A stretch of 64,000 nt of DNA from Actinomycetota bacterium (GCA_005885555.1 VAWN01000094.1:62001-126000); one strand, 5' to 3'; positions 25,001 to 33,790 are shown, numbered from the stretch's first letter. Numbers and translations: made by a program. Notes: generated by a model not told the origin, from the sequence alone.

Positions 25001-25079
25001 GGTCGGGCCGGACGGCACGGTACCCCTTACGCTGCGCCCGTTCCAGATCCTGACCGTGCGCCTCACCCGCGCCGGCTAG
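22047..25079 (+). CDS. GH38 alpha-mannosidase
   Basis: 1010 residues, as usual for bacterial and class II alpha-mannosidases. The GH38 catalytic domain contains HAHIDTAWLWPLRETVRK (zinc His-x-Asp), MWVEADGNLPGGEA, and the nucleophile aspartate in VWLPDSFGYTAAYPQ. A helical three-bundle region (about 520-600) and beta-sandwich C-terminal domains (from about 610) follow. No signal peptide: cytoplasmic, acting on imported manno-oligosaccharides. The ATG at 22047 (MHDDRVLVERRLDRI) was preferred to one 15 bp upstream because it fits the family start. It may work with the secreted GH47 mannosidase encoded at 36623. Confidence 0.95.
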   Translation: MHDDRVLVERRLDRILAERVRPAKYAATVPLELAVWHVPDEPVPVTDALAATYEPVRIGEPWGRPWSTSWLRATGTVPAEWAGRRVEAVFDLGFTGGAPGGQAEALVYDRTGRPLKGIAPGNRYVPVAGGDVHLYLEAAANPDILAAGFRPNPLGDKATAGDRPLYAWVAADLAVLDEQAWQLALDMTVLSELMRELAVTDPRRHEILRALERALDALDIDDVSGTAAAARVHLADVLSRPAHPSAHVLSAVGHAHIDTAWLWPLRETVRKAARTFANVTALAAEYPDLVFAGPQAQQYAWVRDRYPEIFQRVRDAVKDGHWVPVGGMWVEADGNLPGGEALARQLVHGKRFFLDEFGVECTGVWLPDSFGYTAAYPQLARLAGMRWFLTQKLSWNDTNRLPHHTFWWEGIDGSRVFTHFPPMDTYNAVFSGAQVAHAVRNFAEKGRATRSLAPFGYGDGGGGPTREMLERARRLADLEGSARVVIEDPDTFFRAAQAEYPDAPVWSGELYLELHRATYTTQARTKAGNRRSEHLLREAELWAATAAVYTAFGYPYEDLDRLWKTVLLNQFHDILPGTSIAWVHREAEAAYASVRAELEGIVAAATRALGSDPVVFNAGPRPREEVVAVPGGGPAFVRVPAGGAARLSTVDRPAAVSIGERVLDNGLVRVELDDNGLLRSVRDLAADREVLAGPGNLLQLHTDLPTVWDAWDVDRHYRYQYVDLTAVDAIRPVAAGPLVGSIAVERSFGGSRIVQTVTVRAGSRRIDVSTELDWQEREKFLKAAFPLDVHADRTAAEIQFGHVFRPTHTNTSWDAARFETFAHRWIHAGEAGYGVALLTDSTYGYDAVRAGSVTTVRLSLVRAPTSPDPHADRGRHRFGYALLPGATIADAVAEGYAVNLPLRVGTGGVFPPLVTLDGDGGARAGADAATIEAVKLADDGSGDVVVRLYESLGGRADTRLRTGFPLGRAEVTDLLERPQAGGALPVGPDGTVPLTLRPFQILTVRLTRAG

Positions 25080-25432
25080 CGGGTCGAGGTCAGCCAGTCC
25101 CACGCACGCCGCAGCGCCGCCTGCAGCGGCCCGTCCACCGGACCCTCGTCCGGTCGCCGCGGGGCGTCCGGCCGCGGCTCGGGATCGTGCAGGTCGTCGC
25201 GGCCGCCGGTGACCACCACGCCCCCCTCGCGCATCTGCGCGATCTGGTCGGCGTCGGCGTACAGGTGCCGGCCGGGCAACGGCGACGTGTGCACGATCAG
25301 GCCGTGGAAGATGTCGGTCGGCTCGTCGGCCAGCACGTGCTCCACCACACCGATGCGCTGCCCCTGCCGGTCGTAGACCGGGGTACCTTCCTTGAGCGCG
25401 AGATACGCCACCGGTTCGCCCAGCTCCTCCAC
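25076..25432 (-). CDS. PRC-barrel-like domain protein
   Basis: 118 residues from the GTG at 25432. The N-terminal 75 residues form a PRC-barrel-like fold ([44 protein letters not shown]), a small beta-barrel found in RNA-processing and photosystem assembly proteins. An acidic, proline-rich linker and a basic C-terminal helix ([16 protein letters not shown]) follow. TAACGT (25445-25440) lies 7 nt before the GTG, so a leaderless transcript is likely and the longer open frame upstream was rejected. The 3' end overlaps the stop region of the GH38 gene by 4 bp. Confidence 0.8.
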   Translation of the reverse strand: MEELGEPVAYLALKEGTPVYDRQGQRIGVVEHVLADEPTDIFHGLIVHTSPLPGRHLYADADQIAQMREGGVVVTGGRDDLHDPEPRPDAPRRPDEGPVDGPLQAALRRAWDWLTSTR

Positions 25433-25526
25433 GAGGCCGACGTTACGCCGCGACCGGCGGTGCCGCTCGGCGGGCCGGCACCGGCCACCGTACGATCCGG
25501 TTAGAGCCGAGCCTGTAGGAGGGGCC

Positions 25527-27170
25527 ATGTCCGTGCATCCGCGCGCCGGTACGCCCGCCGATTCCCGGGACCTCATCAACGTTCCCCGGGTCGTGCTCTC
25601 CTACTACACCGGGCATCCCGATCCGGCGGTGGCGGCGCAGCGGGTCTCCTTCGGCACCTCGGGGCACCGCGGTTCGAGCCTGCGCGAGGCCTTCAACGAG
25701 GACCACATCGTCGCGACGACGCAGGCGATCTGCGAGTACCGGCGGCAGCAGGGCGTCGACGGGCCGGTGTTCCTCGGGTACGACCCGCATGCGCTGTCCG
25801 AGCCGGCGACGGTCAGCGCGCTGGAGGTGCTCGCCGCCAACGAGGTCACCGTGCTCATCGACAGCAGGGACGGGTACACCCCGACGCCCTCGCTGTCGCA
25901 CGCGATCCTGACCCACAACCGGGGCCGGAAGTCCGGGCTCGCCGACGGGATCGTGGTGACGCCGTCGCACAACCCGCCGGACGACGGCGGCTTCAAGTAC
26001 AACCCGCCCAACGGCGGGCCGGCCGACACCGACGCCACGCGGTGGATCCAGGACCGCGCCAACGCGCTCATCGCCGCCGGGCTCAAGGAGGTGCGCCGCA
26101 TCCCGTACGCGCGGGCGCGCGCGGCGGGCACCACGCAGCGGTACGACTTCCTGGCCGGATACGTCGACGACCTGCCGGCGGTGCTGGACATCGACGCGAT
26201 CCGCGACGCCGGGGTACGCATCGGCGCCGACCCGCTCGGCGGCGCCAGCGTCGCCTACTGGGCCGCGATCGCGGAACGGCACTCGCTGGACCTGACCGTC
26301 GTCAACGCGGCCGTCGACCCCACGTTCCGGTTCATGACGCTGGACTGGGACGGGAAGATCCGGATGGACTGCTCGTCGCCGTACGCGATGGCGTCGCTGA
26401 TCTCCCGCAAGGCCGAGTTCCAGATCGCCACCGGCAACGACGCCGACGCCGACCGGCACGGCATCGTCACCCCGGACGCGGGCCTGATGAACCCCAACCA
26501 CTACCTCGCGGTGGCGATCTCGTACCTGTTCCGGGCCCGCGGCGACTGGCCCCGCGACGCGGCCGTGGGCAAGACGCTCGTGTCCTCCTCGATGATCGAC
26601 CGGGTGGCTGAGGATCTGGGCCGCCGCCTGGTCGAGGTTCCCGTGGGCTTCAAATGGTTCGTACCGGGACTGCTCGACGGTTCCATCGGCTTCGGTGGCG
26701 AAGAGAGCGCCGGTGCCTCGTTCCTGCGCCGCGACGGCGGTGCGTGGAGCACCGACAAGGACGGCATCCTGCTCTGCCTGCTCGCCTCCGAGATCCTCGC
26801 CACCACCGGGCGTACCCCCAGCGAGCACTACGCCGACCTGACCGCGCGCTTCGGCGACCCGGCGTACGCGCGCATCGACGCACCGGCGACCCCGCAGGAG
26901 AAGGCGGTGCTCGGCAAGCTGTCCCCGGAACAGGTGACGGCCACCGAACTGGCCGGTGAGCCGATCACCGCGACGCTGACCTCCGCACCCGGAAACGGCT
27001 TTGCGATCGGCGGGCTGAAGGTCGTCACCAACTCCGGTTGGTTCGCCGCCCGGCCGTCGGGTACCGAGGACGTCTACAAGATCTATGCCGAGTCGTTCAA
27101 GGGACCGGAGCACCTCGCCCGGATCCAGGAGGAGGCCCGGGCCGTGGTGTCCGCGGCGCTGAAGGGCTGA
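25527..27170 (+). CDS. pgm: Alpha-D-glucose phosphate-specific phosphoglucomutase
   Basis: 547 residues, the length of the bacterial Pgm family. Phosphoserine loop [16 protein letters not shown], magnesium loop [10 protein letters not shown], sugar-binding loop [12 protein letters not shown] and phosphate-binding [12 protein letters not shown] are all intact. It interconverts glucose-1-phosphate and glucose-6-phosphate in the cytoplasm. Start set by AGGAGGGG seven bases before the ATG; TACGAT at 25490-25495 is a possible -10. It is monocistronic by position. Confidence 0.96.
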   Translation: MSVHPRAGTPADSRDLINVPRVVLSYYTGHPDPAVAAQRVSFGTSGHRGSSLREAFNEDHIVATTQAICEYRRQQGVDGPVFLGYDPHALSEPATVSALEVLAANEVTVLIDSRDGYTPTPSLSHAILTHNRGRKSGLADGIVVTPSHNPPDDGGFKYNPPNGGPADTDATRWIQDRANALIAAGLKEVRRIPYARARAAGTTQRYDFLAGYVDDLPAVLDIDAIRDAGVRIGADPLGGASVAYWAAIAERHSLDLTVVNAAVDPTFRFMTLDWDGKIRMDCSSPYAMASLISRKAEFQIATGNDADADRHGIVTPDAGLMNPNHYLAVAISYLFRARGDWPRDAAVGKTLVSSSMIDRVAEDLGRRLVEVPVGFKWFVPGLLDGSIGFGGEESAGASFLRRDGGAWSTDKDGILLCLLASEILATTGRTPSEHYADLTARFGDPAYARIDAPATPQEKAVLGKLSPEQVTATELAGEPITATLTSAPGNGFAIGGLKVVTNSGWFAARPSGTEDVYKIYAESFKGPEHLARIQEEARAVVSAALKG

Positions 27171-27426
27171 ACCGTGGATGTTCAGGCCGTTGAGGCCGGG
27201 CCCGCGGCCGTAGCAGTGGGTTCAGGTCGACGCAATGGTCGGGATGTCCGTGACTGACGAACACCGCATCGACCTCGTCGGCGTTGAGCTGTTCCAGCAG
27301 TCGCGGCAGCGTCGCGTAACCGGGGTCGACGAGCAGCCGGAACCCGTCGTGCTCGACGAGGTACCCGCTGCACGCCTGGCCCGCCGCCGGCCACGCGCCG
27401 CACCCGCCGAGAACCGTCAGCCGCAT
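27097..27426 (-). pseudogene. Truncated metallo-beta-lactamase-fold hydrolase
   Basis: The N-terminus is a good MBL-fold (RNase Z-like) start: MRLTVLGGCGAWPAAGQACS, LLVDPGYATLPRLLEQL, VDAVFVSHGHPDHCVDLNPL with the HxHxDH zinc motif. Homology ends at LLR (about 27215); the frame then runs 100 bp through antisense sequence into the end of pgm. Roughly two thirds of the protein is missing, so it is a 3' truncated remnant. Confidence 0.75.
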
Positions 27427-27435
27427 CCGGGCACC

Positions 27436-27876
27436 CTACTGCGCGCCGCGGTTGCGTCGTCGCCAGCGGACGGCCAGCCAGGCGAACACTGCCGCACCGA
27501 GCGCCGAGTACGCCACGTTGACCGCGACGCCGAACTCGGGTCGTATGCCGAGCCGACGCAGTTCGTCGGCCTTGGCCGCCGGTACCCCGGCGTACAGCTG
27601 CCATGCCGCGGCGAGGGCGATGACCGGCTGGGCCGCCAGCCCCGCGACGGCGATCGGCACCGCCCAACGGGCGGCCCGCAGCACCCCGACGGCCAGGGCC
27701 GTGCCCGCCACGGCCACCGCGACGAACGTCATCCCGGACCAGATGCCCAGACGAGTGAAGGCGGGCCCGGCCGTCGCTGCCGCCAGCGCCACGCCGATCC
27801 CGGCCATGCCGGCGATCGCCCGCCGCAGTGGAGGATGGATCGTGGGCGCACGGCCCGGCCGTTCGTCGCTCTGCAC
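27436..27876 (-). CDS. Four-helix membrane protein, unknown
   Basis: 146 residues from the GTG at 27876, which has GGGAGG six bases upstream; the open frame continues far upstream only as antisense. Four hydrophobic helices (IGVALAAATAGPAF, MTFVAVAVAGTALAVGVL, PIAVAGLAAQPVIALAAAW, VAYSALGAAVFAWLAV) and a basic tail. No motif or family recognised. Nine bases upstream of the truncated MBL gene and the likely first gene of a former operon with it. Confidence 0.7.
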   Translation of the reverse strand: MQSDERPGRAPTIHPPLRRAIAGMAGIGVALAAATAGPAFTRLGIWSGMTFVAVAVAGTALAVGVLRAARWAVPIAVAGLAAQPVIALAAAWQLYAGVPAAKADELRRLGIRPEFGVAVNVAYSALGAAVFAWLAVRWRRRNRGAQ

Positions 27877-27991
27877 CGGTCGCCTCCCGCCATGTCGGCC
27901 AGCATTCGCTTTGCCGACCAGGCTTCCCGGCACCCCGGCACAGGCTAACGCATCGGCGCCACCACCAGCGGACCCGTTAGAGTACCCAAGC

Positions 27992-28555
27992 GTGGATGAG
28001 GCCTTCGGACGTTTCCTCAACGTCGTCGACGTCGAGGCGACCTGTTGGGCCGACGGCCCGCCGCCCGGTGAGTCCAGCGAGATCATCGAGATCGGGGTCT
28101 GCGTGGTCGACACCGACGACTGGCGACGGGTCGAGCGGCGGGGCATCCTGGTCCGGCCACGGCGGTCGCGCGTCAGCGCCTTCTGCAGCGAGCTGACCGG
28201 GCTCACCCAGGCCGACGTGGACGGCGGGGTGGACTTCGCCGCCGCCTGCGCGCAGGTGCGCGACGAGTTGCGGGGCCGCTTCCGGACCTGGGCAAGCTGG
28301 GGTGAGTACGACCGGCGCCAGTTCGAACGCCAGTGCGTGGACGGCGTCGGGTACCCGTTCGGCAGCCGCCACATCAACGTCAAGGAACGGTTCGCCACCG
28401 CGTTCGGCCTACGCCGCGGGGTGGGCATGAGCCGCGCGCTCGCCCACGTCGGCCTGCCACTGGAGGGACGACACCACCGCGGCGACGACGACGCCTGGAA
28501 CATCGCCGCGATCGTCGCCGAGCTTGCCCGGCTGGGGCAGCCGATCACCGGGTGA
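27992..28555 (+). CDS. DEDDh 3'-5' exonuclease (ERI1/KapD-like)
   Basis: 187 residues. The four acidic residues and histidine of the DEDDh fold are present: NVVDVEATCW (Asp-x-Glu), WASWGEYDRRQFERQC (Asp) and EGRHHRGDDDAWNIAAIV (His, Asp). The spacing and the DVEATCW start match the ERI1/KapD group, which trim RNA 3' ends in eukaryotes and whose bacterial members are poorly studied. TAGAGT (27978-27983) lies 8 nt before the GTG, suggesting a leaderless message. It stands alone. Confidence 0.88.
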   Translation: MDEAFGRFLNVVDVEATCWADGPPPGESSEIIEIGVCVVDTDDWRRVERRGILVRPRRSRVSAFCSELTGLTQADVDGGVDFAAACAQVRDELRGRFRTWASWGEYDRRQFERQCVDGVGYPFGSRHINVKERFATAFGLRRGVGMSRALAHVGLPLEGRHHRGDDDAWNIAAIVAELARLGQPITG

Positions 28556-28695
28556 GCAGTGCACGGGGCGGACCCGAAGCAATGCCTGCGCGCCGGTTCC
28601 CGTGGCTGGCCTGAACCGGTGCTTCCACCGGGTGGCAACGGGCCCGACGGCACGGCCCACATGTCGAACCATGGCACCACGAGGAGGTGCGCGCC

Positions 28696-29436
28696 ATGGG
28701 AGACATGAGCGGTCAGGTCGCACTCGTCACCGGCGGGGTACGCGGCATCGGGCTGGCGATCTGCGAACGGCTGGCGGGCCGCGGAGTCACCGTGGCGGGC
28801 GGGTACTCGCGTGACAAGGAGGCGGCACAACGGTTCCTGGCCCGCTTCGGTGAGGAGAAGGCGTCCATCCACCAGGGCAACATCGGCTCCAACGACGACT
28901 GTGCCCGGGTGGTACAGGAGGTGCGCGACCAGCACGGAAAGCTCGACATCCTGGTGAACAACGCGGGCATCACCGTGGACAAGACGGTGCGCCGGATGAC
29001 GCCGGAGGAATGGGACCGGGTCATCCACGTGAACCTGTCCGGCGCGTTCTACCTGAGCCGCGCGGTGCTGGAACAGATGCTCGGGCGCGGGTACGGCCGG
29101 ATCGTGAACATCAGTTCGGTCATCGGCTCGGCCGGCGGTTTCGGCCAGGCGAACTACGCCGCCGCGAAGTCCGGCATGTTCGGGCTGACGATGAGTCTCG
29201 CGCTGGAGACCGCCGGCAAAGGCATCACCGTCAACACGGTCACGCCCGGCTTCATCACCACCGACATGACCGCCGCGGTACCGGCCGCCGCGATGGAGAA
29301 GGTCGTCGCCCGCATCCCCATCGGCCGGCTCGGCGAGCCCGACGAGGTGGCCCGCGTCGTGGAGTTCCTGGCCGATCCCGACTCCGCCTACATCACCGGT
29401 CAGGTCTACGCCGTCAACGGCGGCCTCTACATGTGA
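28696..29436 (+). CDS. Acetoacetyl-CoA/3-ketoacyl reductase (FabG/PhaB-like SDR)
   Basis: 246 residues. TGGVRGIGLAI cofactor site, NNAGITVDKTVRRM, catalytic serine in NISSVIGSAGGFGQ, YAAAKSGMFG and the FabG-like end ITGQVYAVNGGLYM. The NNAGIT-x-D and GxFGQxNY features are those of PhaB-type acetoacetyl-CoA reductases. With the thiolase 14 bp downstream it would make (R)-3-hydroxybutyryl-CoA, the polyhydroxyalkanoate precursor, although no PHA synthase is in view. The ATG has GGAGG eight bases upstream. Confidence 0.9.
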   Translation: MGDMSGQVALVTGGVRGIGLAICERLAGRGVTVAGGYSRDKEAAQRFLARFGEEKASIHQGNIGSNDDCARVVQEVRDQHGKLDILVNNAGITVDKTVRRMTPEEWDRVIHVNLSGAFYLSRAVLEQMLGRGYGRIVNISSVIGSAGGFGQANYAAAKSGMFGLTMSLALETAGKGITVNTVTPGFITTDMTAAVPAAAMEKVVARIPIGRLGEPDEVARVVEFLADPDSAYITGQVYAVNGGLYM

Positions 29437-29450
29437 ACAGGAGGCGCGTG

Positions 29451-30638
29451 ATGAACGAGCCGCGCGACGTCGTGGTGCTGAGCGGGGTACGGACCGCGAT
29501 CGGCCGGTACGGCGGCAGCCTGAAGGACTCTGCGCCCACCGACCTCGCCGCGGCGGTGACCCGCGAGGCGGTCAACCGGGCCGGGGTCGCGCCGGCCGAC
29601 GTCGGGCACGTGGTGTTCGGCAACGTCATCCACACCGACGTGCACGACATGTACCTGGCGCGGGTCGCCGCGGTCAACGCCGGACTACCCGTGCAGACGC
29701 CGGCGTTCACGCTGAACCGCTTGTGTGGCAGCGGTTTGCAGGCGATCGTGTCGGCGGCCCAGCTCGTCATGCTCGGCGACGCGGACGTGGCGGTCGCGGG
29801 CGGTGCGGAGTCGATGAGCCGCGGCCAGTACTGGATTCCGGCCAACCGCTGGGGGCAGCGGATGGGCGACGGGACGACCGTCGACGCGGTGGTCGGCGCG
29901 CTGACCGACCCGTTCGACGACTGCCACATGGGCACCACGGCGGAGAACGTCGCGGCGAAGTGGGGCGTCACCCGCGACGATCAGGACGCGCTCGCGGTGG
30001 AGAGTCACCGGCGGGCGGCGAAAGCCACCTCCGAAGGCTGGTTCAAGGAACAGATCCTGCCGCTTTCGGTACCCGCCGGGAGGAAGACCGTCGTCTTCGA
30101 CACCGACGAGCACATCCGCCACGAGATCGACGCCGACGCGATGGCGAAGCTGCGCCCGGCGTTCGACCGCAACGGTACCGTCACCGCCGGCAACGCGGCC
30201 GGTGTCAACGACGCGGCCGCCGCGGTGGTACTCATGGACCGCGGCACGGCCGAACAGCAAGGTCGGCAACCGCTGGGCCGGCTGGTCGCCTACAGCCACG
30301 CCGGGGTCGAGCCGAGATACATGGGCGTCGGTCCGGTACCGGCGGTGCGCGCGGTGCTCGACCGCGCCGGCCTGAAGGTCGACGACCTCGACGTGATCGA
30401 GCTCAACGAGGCGTTCGCCGCACAGGCCCTCGCGGTCATGCGCGACCTGGGCCTGCCGCCGGAGAAGACCAACCCGCTCGGCAGCGGCATCTCCCTCGGC
30501 CATCCGATCGGCGCGACCGGCTGCATCCTCGCCGTGAAGGCGCTCTACGAGCTGCGCCGTACCGGCGGCCGGTACGCCCTGGTTACCATGTGCATCGGCG
30601 GCGGGCAGGGAATCGCGGCGGTATTTGAACGGATGTGA
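29451..30638 (+). CDS. Acetyl-CoA C-acetyltransferase (thiolase)
   Basis: 395 residues. Acyl-enzyme cysteine in LNRLCGSGLQAIVSA, the GHPIGATG histidine loop and the C-terminal cysteine in CIGGGQGIAA, all as in biosynthetic/degradative thiolases (PhaA/AtoB). NEAFAAQALAVMRDL is conserved as well. It condenses two acetyl-CoA or cleaves acetoacetyl-CoA. AGGAGG lies nine bases before the ATG. Operon partner of the reductase just upstream. Confidence 0.94.
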   Translation: MNEPRDVVVLSGVRTAIGRYGGSLKDSAPTDLAAAVTREAVNRAGVAPADVGHVVFGNVIHTDVHDMYLARVAAVNAGLPVQTPAFTLNRLCGSGLQAIVSAAQLVMLGDADVAVAGGAESMSRGQYWIPANRWGQRMGDGTTVDAVVGALTDPFDDCHMGTTAENVAAKWGVTRDDQDALAVESHRRAAKATSEGWFKEQILPLSVPAGRKTVVFDTDEHIRHEIDADAMAKLRPAFDRNGTVTAGNAAGVNDAAAAVVLMDRGTAEQQGRQPLGRLVAYSHAGVEPRYMGVGPVPAVRAVLDRAGLKVDDLDVIELNEAFAAQALAVMRDLGLPPEKTNPLGSGISLGHPIGATGCILAVKALYELRRTGGRYALVTMCIGGGQGIAAVFERM

Positions 30639-30710
30639 GCCGGTGTATGAGCCGGCTGCCCGCCGTGGTGTCCACAATGGAGGGACAGCTACGGCGAGCC
30701 GATTCCCCCA

Positions 30711-31022
30711 TTAGGGGACAATTCGGCCATAATGGTCAGCCGCCCCGTGCCGGCCCCGGTCCAGCGCATGCAGCAGAGCCATCAGCGTGGTGGACAGCCG
30801 CTCGGTCTCCGACCCGTACCAGTTGCAGTCGGCGATCGCCTTCTTGGCCAGCCGGTCCTGCGACACCTCGATGTCCTGGTTGACGCTGCCGGCGAAGACC
30901 TCCCGACGCCGCCGGTACCGGGCCTTGGCGGCGCGGTAGTTGGTGGAGGCTTCTAACAACTCGGGCAGCAACATGCGCACCTCGTCGGTGAGACGCTGGC
31001 GGATATCACTCGTGTCAGCCAT
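30711..31022 (-). CDS. Small coiled-coil protein, unknown
   Basis: 103 residues, highly charged and helical: IRQRLTDEVRMLLPELLEA, YRAAKARYRRRREV, QDRLAKKAIADCNWYGSETE, LSTTLMALLHALDRGRHG. No signal, membrane helix or known domain. The ATG has AGGGGAC upstream. Convergent to the thiolase; a weak TCCCC/GGGGA hairpin near 30703-30718 may end both transcripts. Confidence 0.6.
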   Translation of the reverse strand: MADTSDIRQRLTDEVRMLLPELLEASTNYRAAKARYRRRREVFAGSVNQDIEVSQDRLAKKAIADCNWYGSETERLSTTLMALLHALDRGRHGAADHYGRIVP

Positions 31023-31198
31023 CGTTGTCCCCTTGGCGCGTTTGCGGGCCAGAGACTGAGCTTGCCAGGTGACGTCGCCGCCCGCTAGGAACGAGTTTTC
31101 CGCGAACCCCCAACGGGTGGTTCATTCCTGCGGGGGGATACCCGGTACCCGGCACCCGTCCTTTCCTGACCACGGGCGGTCTACGAAGGACGGTGGAC

Positions 31199-32284
31199 AT
31201 GGACACGCAGCGTGCTTCCGGCGGGCAGTGGATCACCTGGGGCGGTATCGCCGCCGCGCTGGTCGTCGGCGGCGTGGTCGGCGGGGCGCTCGTCGCGGCG
31301 AACAGGTCCTCCGCGCAGAACCCGGAACCGGCCAGCGCGAGCGTCTGCTCGGCGACCGACGTCGCCAACAAGAGCCTGCCGTCCGTGGTGACGATCACCG
31401 CGACCAAAGGCGACACCGGCGGTACCGGATCCGGCGAGGTCATCCGCAGCAACGGGTACATCCTGACCAACAACCACGTGGTCTCCATCGCCGCCGACGG
31501 CGGGCAGGTGGAGGTGCTGTTCAACGACGGCCACACCACGCCGGCGACCATCACCGGTCGCGACCCGAAGGCGGACCTCGCCGTCATCAAGGTCGACGGG
31601 CAGCCGTCACTGCCGGTGATCCCGTTCGGCTCCTCCAAGGACGTCGTGGTGGGCCAACCGGTGGTCGCGCTCGGTGCCCCGCTCGGGCTGTCGAACACGG
31701 TCACCTCCGGGATCGTCAGCGCACTGGACCGCACCATCGAGGTACCCGGCGACAACGGCCAGACCGCGCTGCTGGTGTCCGCGCTGCAGACCGATGCCGC
31801 GATCAACCCGGGCAACAGCGGCGGCGCGCTGGTCAACTGCAACGCCCAGCTCATCGGGGTACCGTCAGCCGGCGCGACCGTGCCGAACCCGGGCCCCGGC
31901 ACCAGCGGTGGCGGCAGCATCGGGCTCGGGTTCGCCATCCCGGTGGACCTCGCGAAGTCCATCTCGGACGAGATCATCGCCACGGGTACGGTCACCCATG
32001 CGTACTTCGGGCTCAGCGTCGTCACGGTACCCCCGGCGGTGGCTTCGTCGAGCGGGCACCAGGGCGGCGTCTACGTCGCGACGGTGGTGCCCGGTTCACC
32101 CGCCGCCCAGGCCGGCCTCAAGGAGGGCGACGTCATCACCGCGATCGACGGTAAGCCGGCCACCACGACCGACGACCTGGCCGCGGTGACGCTGACCAGG
32201 AACCCGGGCGACACGGTCACCGTCGAGTACATCCGGGACGGCCGGCCGGAGCAGACGAAGGTGACCCTCGGCGCGCAGCCGTGA
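31199..32284 (+). CDS. HtrA/DegP-like membrane-anchored serine protease with PDZ domain
   Basis: 361 residues. One membrane anchor (about 14-36), an exposed trypsin-like domain with the triad NNHVVS (His), DPKADLAVIKV (Asp) and INPGNSGGAL (Ser), and a C-terminal PDZ domain (GSPAAQAGLKEGDVITAIDG). Two cysteines (VCSATD, LVNCNAQ) could bridge. It is an envelope quality-control protease. ATG at 31199 was preferred over GTG at 31193 because AAGGA is nine bases from it. Confidence 0.94.
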   Translation: MDTQRASGGQWITWGGIAAALVVGGVVGGALVAANRSSAQNPEPASASVCSATDVANKSLPSVVTITATKGDTGGTGSGEVIRSNGYILTNNHVVSIAADGGQVEVLFNDGHTTPATITGRDPKADLAVIKVDGQPSLPVIPFGSSKDVVVGQPVVALGAPLGLSNTVTSGIVSALDRTIEVPGDNGQTALLVSALQTDAAINPGNSGGALVNCNAQLIGVPSAGATVPNPGPGTSGGGSIGLGFAIPVDLAKSISDEIIATGTVTHAYFGLSVVTVPPAVASSSGHQGGVYVATVVPGSPAAQAGLKEGDVITAIDGKPATTTDDLAAVTLTRNPGDTVTVEYIRDGRPEQTKVTLGAQP

Positions 32285-32459
32285 CCGCCAGCCCGGTCGC
32301 CTGCTGGTAGCTTGGGCGTCGGTTCAACCGGCCGACCATTCGCGGACGCGCGCTGCTGGACGCGCGGCGGGACCGGCCACGCCGGACCGGGTCGTCGCCC
32401 GGCCACCCAACGTCGTGAACATTGTGATGCACTCGCGATGATCATGTAACAATCCGTTC

Positions 32460-33101
32460 ATGGCCGATCGCGCGGGGGCGGTCCGGGTCCTCGTCAGGGT
32501 ATTGCGCCGGGTGCTGGTCCTGCGCCGGGTGCTGGTCTTTGCCAGCCTGACGATCGCGGCCCTGCTCGGCGCGCTGCTGTCGACGGCCGCGCACGCTGCC
32601 GGCCCGGTGCCGCCGGTCGTCGCCATCCCCGTCCCGGCCCGGGTGGGGTCGGTGACCGGCACGGTGACCGACGCGGTGGTGCGTACCGGTACGGCGACCG
32701 TCCGGCAGGCCGTGGTCACGGCCCGGGTTCCGGTTCCGGTCCCGGTCCCGGCCGAGTCCGCGGTCGCTCCGCGGGAGGTGCCGGTCCGGGCGGTGGAACC
32801 CGCGCCAACGGCACCCGCTGTCGCGGGGCACCGCACCGGTGCGCGCACCCGGTCGGCCACCGGGTCCTCAGCCGCGGGCGGTCGGCGGCCGGTGGCACCG
32901 GTACCCGCCCGTCCGAACCCCGCCGCGGCGGACTCGGGCGCGTCGGCGGGTACCCGAGGGTCGCGCGCACCCGACCGTAGCCCGGCAACGGCCGGGGTGC
33001 TGACGACACCCGACCCGCTTCAGCTTCTCGGCGTCGTCGCCGGGGTACCTCGACATCCGCCACGCGTGGCGGCCATCCGCCCCACGGTGCGCCGGGACTG
33101 A
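32460..33101 (+). CDS. Exported Pro/Val/Ala-rich protein
   Basis: 213 residues. A basic n-region (VRVLVRVLRRVLVLRRV) precedes a signal sequence (ASLTIAALLGALLSTAAHA). The mature part is low complexity (VPVPVPVP, many Ala-Pro and Arg), with no cysteine and no membrane anchor. AACAAT (32448-32453) lies 6 nt before the ATG, fitting a leaderless promoter with a weak -10. It precedes a second exported protein in the same direction; together they resemble cell-surface proteins of aerial or spore-forming actinomycetes, but no chaplin or rodlin motif is present. Confidence 0.65.
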   Translation: MADRAGAVRVLVRVLRRVLVLRRVLVFASLTIAALLGALLSTAAHAAGPVPPVVAIPVPARVGSVTGTVTDAVVRTGTATVRQAVVTARVPVPVPVPAESAVAPREVPVRAVEPAPTAPAVAGHRTGARTRSATGSSAAGGRRPVAPVPARPNPAAADSGASAGTRGSRAPDRSPATAGVLTTPDPLQLLGVVAGVPRHPPRVAAIRPTVRRD

Positions 33102-33158
33102 CACCTGCCGCCGGTCGACACCTCGTTCACCTCTCCCATAGGACTTGGCAGGTAACAC

Positions 33159-33779
33159 ATGCACAGATGGATCCTCCGTGGCCTGGTCACGGCGGGCTTC
33201 GCGGGCGGCGTATGGCTGCTCGGCACCGCCCAGGCCCAGGCACACGACAGCAACCCGACCACTATTCACGTGCCGCTGCGGATCGCCGTGGCGGTACCGA
33301 CGTCATCGATTGACGTCAATGCGGCCGTTACCGCGCGCGTAGCCGGCTGCCACCACGCGGCCCGCAAGCGGACCGGAACCGGCGGTCCGGCCGGCACCGC
33401 CCAGGGCGGCGGCGCGCAGGCGGAAGGCGTCACCACGGCGGACAGTGCCAGCACCGTGGACAACGCCGCCACCGCGGACAACGCCGCCAACCCGGACAGC
33501 GGCGCCAACCCGGCACCGCCGGCCGCCACCGGCGCTGCCGCCGCGGCCGCCGGAACCGGTGCCGCGGCCGGTAACCGCCACGGCTCACATCCGGCACGGG
33601 CCGGCACCGCCGCCGGTACCGCCAGCGGCGGCAGGGCGCGCGGGGTCTGCACCAGCCTGGCCGCACTCAACCAGCCACTGAACGGCTGGCCGGCCGCGCT
33701 GCTCACCGGCCTCCTTGTCGCCGGGGCGGCCGTGGTACTGCGTCATCGGCGAAGGCCACAGCTGAGCCGGACCGGCTGA
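33159..33779 (+). CDS. Surface-anchored low-complexity protein
   Basis: 206 residues. Signal peptide MHRWILRGLVTAGFAGGVWL with cleavage near AQAQAHD, a short folded piece (TIHVPLRIAVAVPTSS), then Ala/Gly/Asn/Asp repeats (TADSASTVDNAATADNAANP). A C-terminal hydrophobic helix (WPAALLTGLLVAGAAVVL) is followed by RHRRRPQ. The end has the shape of a sorting signal but no LPXTG or LAXTG motif, so it is probably a plain membrane anchor. It ends at a strong hairpin terminator. Confidence 0.7.
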   Translation: MHRWILRGLVTAGFAGGVWLLGTAQAQAHDSNPTTIHVPLRIAVAVPTSSIDVNAAVTARVAGCHHAARKRTGTGGPAGTAQGGGAQAEGVTTADSASTVDNAATADNAANPDSGANPAPPAATGAAAAAAGTGAAAGNRHGSHPARAGTAAGTASGGRARGVCTSLAALNQPLNGWPAALLTGLLVAGAAVVLRHRRRPQLSRTG

Positions 33780-33790
33780 AGCCCGACCAC

